This document shows, piece after piece, positions 60,673 through 64,000 of a stretch of 64,000 bases of DNA (the first letter of the stretch is position 1; each line of letters begins with the position of its first letter). Position numbers and translations under genes: made by a program. The notes under the pieces were generated by a model. It was given only the letters and a program-made list of their open reading frames with translations. It was not told the DNA's origin and ran no database searches. Source of the stretch: Bacteroides cellulosilyticus (GTDB taxonomy: Bacteria > Bacteroidota > Bacteroidia > Bacteroidales > Bacteroidaceae); contig NZ_CP081903.1 of assembly GCF_020091405.1 (NCBI RefSeq), positions 6,758,501 to 6,822,500 of the forward strand, read 5' to 3'.

Positions 60673-60738
60673 GGCAGAGGGAGTGTTTTTCTATTCTTTT
60701 ACAAAAAGATGAGAAGAAGAAAATAATCTGCCAAACAC

Positions 60739-60769
60739 TTGACATCGCCTTTTGGATATTGTATATTTG
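60739..60769 (+). promoter_or_regulatory. Orphan promoter of the candidate small RNA
   Basis: TTG at 60739-60741 as -33 and TATATTTG at 60762-60769 as -7, spacer about 19-20 bases. No gene begins within 800 bases downstream. Confidence 0.65.
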
Positions 60770-60775
60770 CAACGT

Positions 60776-60843
60776 TATAATCTATACAGATTTCACTTTT
60801 AACTTAGCATAAACGGAGAGGCATTCGCCCCTCCGTTTTTTTT
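60776..60843 (+). ncRNA. Candidate intergenic small RNA of about 68 bases
   Basis: From the predicted start about seven bases past TATATTTG to the end of the T8 tract of the terminator. The unpaired 5' part is AU-rich (ACGTTATAATCTATACAG, then TTTCACTTTTAAC), followed by the terminator stem. No frame codes for a plausible peptide. It is supported only by promoter and terminator placement. Confidence 0.5.
60812..60843 (+). terminator. Strong terminator ending the candidate small RNA
   Basis: AACGGAG (60812-60818) pairs with CTCCGTT (60831-60837), continued by GGC/GCC around an ATTC loop, followed by eight T. Confidence 0.88.
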
Positions 60844-60923
60844 GCTCCTGCGCTTCATTGCATGAAACGACACGCTTATAGCTGCAACACCTTACGCACC
60901 TATCTGCATCAGCCGTTACTGGT

Positions 60924-61099
60924 ACAAGCGTCAGCTCTCACTTGTACAAGTGCAACACCACACTTCACTGTCTATGATGCCACACCTTAGCTTCCCCAAT
61001 GCCATTCATTTACATCACTGAGGTGTGATATTCCGAATGATGACATGTGGCATTCCGAATGGTGAAGTGTGGCATTTCAGATGATAAGTTGTGTACAGA
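60924..61099. repeat. Array of about eight degenerate 22-bp dyad repeats
   Basis: Units begin every 22 bases from 60924 to 61078. Junction dyads include ACTTGTACAAGT (60940-60951), CATTCCGAATG (61051-61061) and GATATTCCGAATGAT (61027-61041). The left units carry ATGCCACA and the right units the inverse TGTGGCAT, so the array is mirrored about its middle. Divergence is greatest in the centre. Confidence 0.8.
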
Positions 61100-61266
61100 A
61101 TCCCCGTTATACAAGCAATATAGTTAATAATACATAAATCAGCTCTTGACAAGAAATGGTAACCATTCAGTTAGTGTACCTATGAGAAAGCAAAGAAGAG
61201 ACATAAAAATCATAAAAAAAAACAATTTAATAACTTGCTTTTTAGAGCAATTTGTCTTTCCTTTGT

Positions 61267-61323
61267 AAGGTCATTTCCGTGGAACGCCGGGTGCGACGTT
61301 CCGCAAAAGCCGGAAATGACCTT
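61267..61323. other. Large branched stem-loop
   Basis: AAGGTCATTTCCG (61267-61279) pairs with CGGAAATGACCTT (61311-61323). Inside, GGAACG pairs with CGTTCC. A short T-run follows, so it could terminate something on the plus strand, but no clear promoter precedes it. Confidence 0.6.
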
Positions 61324-61370
61324 TTTGAATAATACGGAAGCGTTAAAGATATTATCCCTAATTTGAAATT

Positions 61371-61563
61371 TCGCCAAATTTTTCTAATCCAACGGGGTAA
61401 TAAGTAACAAGAACGCCTGCACCACATTATATATATACCCTTCATTCCAGAACCGTATATAATAGTGGGGGTGTGGGCTGTTACTTATTTGTTGGATGGG
61501 TGTTTGGCGATACCTCAAGTTAGAATAAGTAGCAGTCCCACGCTCCCTTTTTTATATACTTCC
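61371..61563. repeat. Inverted repeat element with a third direct copy upstream of the 61621 gene
   Basis: TCGCCAAA (61371-61378) and TTTGGCGA (61503-61510) bound an imperfect inverted repeat of 140 bp. Inside, AATAAGTAACA at 61399 faces TGTTACTTATT at 61479. A third copy begins at 61524 (AATAAGTAGCAGTCCCACGC). The three copies align over about 38 bases with consensus AATAAGTARCAG, then CCCAC, a C-rich part and TTATATAC. It could be a MITE-like element or a multi-copy protein site. No target duplication was recognised. Confidence 0.6.
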
Positions 61564-61620
61564 ACTTCTTTACATACGGGGCTCGGTGGAAAACTAAGAA
61601 AGCATAAGCTTTAAGTTACC

Positions 61621-62808
61621 ATGCAAAACGAGAAACAACATGTATGTTCAAAAACCGGATATACGGTTAAGGTAATTATAGCCCATCTGCTATTATTCAT
61701 CTTCCTCACAGCGGGAGTAAAAGCAGACGTAGACAAGAAATTCCATTCTGCCAGATTGGAAAGTATCAGTATGCAACTGCACGAACGTTACCGAATAGAT
61801 TGCATGACTTTACAGATACACTCCATTGAAAACAATATGCTTACAGTTGTACGAAATCCTTTTCAGGAAATCTGCCACATTGGTTTTCAACTTTTCCCCA
61901 CAATACTTATCGAACAAAATCCTTCACCGGCGTATCGTTTTATCGAACGATATCTTTTAGAACTGTTTCTTCTGAAGGATGATGCCATTATTCGCCGACA
62001 GCTTTATGAAGACAAAGTCGTTATTCGCTTTAAAGGCGAACAGAGGGCAAATTTGTATGTATCACTTTTAGAGACACTTCCCCAGCTTAAGGGTAATGCA
62101 TCATTAAGTATTACTACGGACAACAGCCATTATTCAGTGCTATGGTCAAAAAAAGATCATCCTCTGCTCCATCTCCGCTTTCCTATACAATACGAGTTAT
62201 TGTGGGGCATGAATAAAAAAGAGATAGAAGCACATTTCTATCCGGATTTACTACTCTACACTTCCACAGTAACCAAACCAAAAGCATCTTTTCCTGCCGT
62301 CTCTTCAGAAAACTTACAAAACATAGGAGACAATCGTTTCGTGTGGAATGGAGAATGGTATGCTATCGGCAATGTAAATACCAATCAATACTATGAGCGA
62401 CTACCGGATGGCAGTTACTCCCTCATATATAGCCCGAAGAAACCGGAAGAGTCTATCCGCAATTTATTTGTTTTGCCATGCGATCGTTCCATTACAGCCA
62501 GCGTCAATCAAAAGTTATATGGAGGAGAAGGTCTTTGTTTTGAAATCCCTTTAGTCCAACTTCTCAATTTTTGCCAACTGGAAGGCTGCGAGATATTTGT
62601 CGGTATCGAAGAATGTGGTAACAAGAAAATAAAAGGTATGCTGATTTTATTGAACCGCTCATCGGGCTACAACCACGTGATGCACTTCAACACAGACTTA
62701 CGCATACTGGAACATCCGGAAAAATACAAAATGAATATTCAGTTGTATGCTTATGTACCTACACACAACATACACAGTCTGTTTTCTGAAAAAATAAATA
62801 ACTACTAA
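61621..62808 (+). CDS. Exported protein of unknown function, first gene of a three-gene run
   Basis: A 395-residue protein with an N-terminal hydrophobic signal (VKVIIAHLLLFIFLTAGVKA) after a short charged lead. The body mixes strands and helices; landmarks are LQIHSIENNMLTVVRNPFQEICHIGFQLFP, YRFIERYLLELFLLKDDAIIRRQ, GNVNTNQYYERLPDGSYSLIY and FVGIEECGNKKIKGMLILL. I do not recognise a named family; there are no catalytic motifs I would trust. The next gene starts 11 bases on, so the run 61621-64000 is probably one operon. The repeat element at 61371-61563 lies in its upstream region. Confidence 0.65.
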   Translation: MQNEKQHVCSKTGYTVKVIIAHLLLFIFLTAGVKADVDKKFHSARLESISMQLHERYRIDCMTLQIHSIENNMLTVVRNPFQEICHIGFQLFPTILIEQNPSPAYRFIERYLLELFLLKDDAIIRRQLYEDKVVIRFKGEQRANLYVSLLETLPQLKGNASLSITTDNSHYSVLWSKKDHPLLHLRFPIQYELLWGMNKKEIEAHFYPDLLLYTSTVTKPKASFPAVSSENLQNIGDNRFVWNGEWYAIGNVNTNQYYERLPDGSYSLIYSPKKPEESIRNLFVLPCDRSITASVNQKLYGGEGLCFEIPLVQLLNFCQLEGCEIFVGIEECGNKKIKGMLILLNRSSGYNHVMHFNTDLRILEHPEKYKMNIQLYAYVPTHNIHSLFSEKINNY

Positions 62809-62819
62809 CAATAAAGGAT

Positions 62820-63809
62820 ATGGAAAATGTTAACAAGATTTTTTTGAAGGTGGCGGGCATAATACTCTTGATGCTATCGCCAATGACGGTCAAATCACAA
62901 TACATGACCGAACTCTATCTGACCGATGTGAATAATGATGCAGTGAAAACCGCAGCGCAACAAAACATCGGTAAATTACTGACACAATTCAACATTGCCT
63001 ATACAGACAGTGCGGCAGTAAAGTTTGAGGGCATAGACATCATACCCGCCGCACGAAAGACAATAGAAGATATGTGGCAAAACTCTCCGTTCCGTTGCGG
63101 AGAAACAGAAATCATAGAGCGTTGCCTCCATACTCATGATGGAAATTTTCAGGTACGCAACCTACCTGTATTCATAAAAGATAATGAAGGAAAAGAGGAA
63201 TATCAGGAAGTTGTGATCAATTTCAACAAGAAAGGCACTATCACTGATTTCCACACGGCCATATCTTCCAACCTTTATGTCAAAGTGATAAAAAAAGGCT
63301 CTGACGTTACCGATCTTCGTTATCGGCAAATCATACTGGATTATGTAGAGCAATTCCGAACCGCATACAACACCAAAGACATGCCTTTCCTTGAGCAAAT
63401 ATATAGCGATGACGCACTGATCATTACCGGTAAAGTAATTAAGACAGCACCATCCGAGATGAACAATTTCATGTCGAAGGAAAAGGTTGTTTACAACAAA
63501 CAGAGCAAGAAGGAATACCTTACCAACCTTGCCAGAGTGTTCAAAATCAATAAACGGATTCATGTGGTATTTGATGACCTTAAGGTAATGAAGCACCCCG
63601 CCAAAGAGGGATATTACGGCGTAACACTGAAACAAGGATACTCATCGGACAACTACAGCGATATAGGGTATCTGTTCCTGCTTTGGGATTTCAACAATCC
63701 GGATGCACCGCAGATACACGTCCGCACCTGGCAACCTGAGATGCTGAATGCGACCACTAAACTACCGGAAGAAGAAATCTTCACTTGCAACGATTTCGAC
63801 ATTAAATGA
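62820..63809 (+). CDS. Exported NTF2-like-fold protein
   Basis: A 329-residue protein with signal peptide IFLKVAGIILLMLSPMTVKSQ. The C-terminal part (about 175-310) resembles an NTF2/SnoaL-like cone: ILDYVEQFRTAYNTKDMPFLEQIYSDDALIITGKVI, then VFKINKRIHVVFDDLKVMKHPAKEGYYGVTLKQG, then IGYLFLLWDFNNPDAPQIHVRTWQP. The N-terminal third is a separate, less clear unit (AVKTAAQQNIGKLLTQFNIAY). NTF2-like folds bind small ligands or act as scaffolds; no active-site residues are evident. It sits between two other exported proteins in one run. Confidence 0.72.
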   Translation: MENVNKIFLKVAGIILLMLSPMTVKSQYMTELYLTDVNNDAVKTAAQQNIGKLLTQFNIAYTDSAAVKFEGIDIIPAARKTIEDMWQNSPFRCGETEIIERCLHTHDGNFQVRNLPVFIKDNEGKEEYQEVVINFNKKGTITDFHTAISSNLYVKVIKKGSDVTDLRYRQIILDYVEQFRTAYNTKDMPFLEQIYSDDALIITGKVIKTAPSEMNNFMSKEKVVYNKQSKKEYLTNLARVFKINKRIHVVFDDLKVMKHPAKEGYYGVTLKQGYSSDNYSDIGYLFLLWDFNNPDAPQIHVRTWQPEMLNATTKLPEEEIFTCNDFDIK

Positions 63810-63834
63810 ATTTAAACCCCAAAGAAAAAGAAAC

Positions 63835-64000
63835 ATGAAAAAGAACCTGCTTACATTCTCGCTCTTGTTCTGTTGCTGCCTGCTTATGCAAGGACAAGAA
63901 ATAAAAGTAGAGGCATTTTCGAAATTAGAACGTGACCTTACACCAAGAACGGCCGAAAGGCTGGACTTGAATGATGAGCCTTGCTCTATCCTGAAAATTG
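63835..64000 (+). CDS. Exported protein, probable PEGA-domain type, cut by the window end
   Basis: The first 55 codons are present: signal peptide MKKNLLTFSLLFCCCLLMQGQ, then KVEAFSKLERDLTPRTAERL and DLNDEPCSILKI at the edge. The phrase 'ARTAxRxDxNxxPCxxIKV' is typical of the start of PEGA-domain envelope proteins in Bacteroidales. It begins 25 bases after the preceding stop. The remainder lies outside the window. Confidence 0.6.
   Translation, partial: MKKNLLTFSLLFCCCLLMQGQEIKVEAFSKLERDLTPRTAERLDLNDEPCSILKI

Larger units (their letters stand above)
60398..61620. other. 1.2-kb gene-free region rich in dyads
   Basis: Holds a hairpin pair (60413), a 22-bp-period palindrome array (60602), a candidate small RNA with promoter and terminator (60739-60843), a second 22-bp array (60924), a large stem-loop (61267) and a three-copy inverted and direct repeat (61371-61563). 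No protein-like frame was seen; the 67-codon minus frame at 61242-61445 looks like chance. Confidence 0.7.

Noticed and set aside
61242..61445. 67-codon minus-strand frame in the gene-free region
   Set aside because: It spans the stem-loop and repeat arm, begins in low-complexity sequence, and has no signal, domain or ribosome site.

Overview
This 64 kb window reads as chromosome of a gut Bacteroides (order Bacteroidales). The evidence is the promoter style (many -7 boxes of the form TAnnTTTG, often TATCTTTG, close upstream of genes), weak Shine-Dalgarno signals, many lipoproteins with acidic residues just after the lipidated cysteine, type V (FimA/Mfa-like) fimbrillins, and a vitamin B12 uptake operon with a BtuG-type surface propeller. 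The species cannot be named from the sequence alone.

Layout. (1) 1-853: a DUF1016/PDDEXK nuclease gene running off the left edge and broken by one in-frame stop. (2) 1049-14436: a phase-variable surface fimbria module, all on the minus strand. A tyrosine-type DNA invertase sits beside an inverted-repeat-bounded segment (13127-13450) carrying one clear promoter. The segment is followed by an Rrf2-like regulator, an OmpA/DUF3575 protein and ten consecutive fimbrillin-type lipoproteins. In the orientation given the promoter points away from the operon, so this copy reads as phase OFF. (3) 14668-19386: sppA-lpxK-punA-thiL housekeeping run, then a tRNA-Phe. (4) 19729-32072: small stand-alone genes: zinc ribbon, VOC protein, TPR histidine kinase, MATE pump, PAS-LuxR regulator, nucleotidyltransferase, HelD-like helicase, PepSY-like protein, GNAT, MsrAB, DUF5131 and cupin. 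(5) 32244-38838: a two-gene unit of an exported propeller/OmpA-like protein and an exported TPR-caspase protein, then cca. (6) 39140-45293: a lipoprotein, an EreA/ChaN-like secreted protein, a lone receiver, an ABC-F ATPase and an RclA-like flavoprotein. (7) 45355-51494: a metal-efflux operon (His/Cys-rich small protein, CusB/CzcB-like, CusA/CzcA-like, TolC-like), then a serpin. (8) 52895-59432: cobalamin riboswitch and btuB-btuG-btuF-btuC-btuD. (9) 59549-64000: an Rpn-type nuclease gene, a 1.2 kb gene-free stretch full of dyads, repeats and a candidate small RNA, then an exported-protein operon that leaves the window in a likely PEGA-domain gene.

Two things stand out. The first is the OFF-oriented invertible fimbrial promoter with an extra third recombination site and an invertase that has Gln where I expect Arg. 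The second is a family of intergenic arrays with exactly 22-bp period, seen at five places (24125, 28185, 38949, 60602, 60924). Each array has its own sequence but the same ladder of dyads. I do not recognise it as a described element, and it is the best candidate here for something new. All product calls come from reading motifs and overall protein character; no database search was run.
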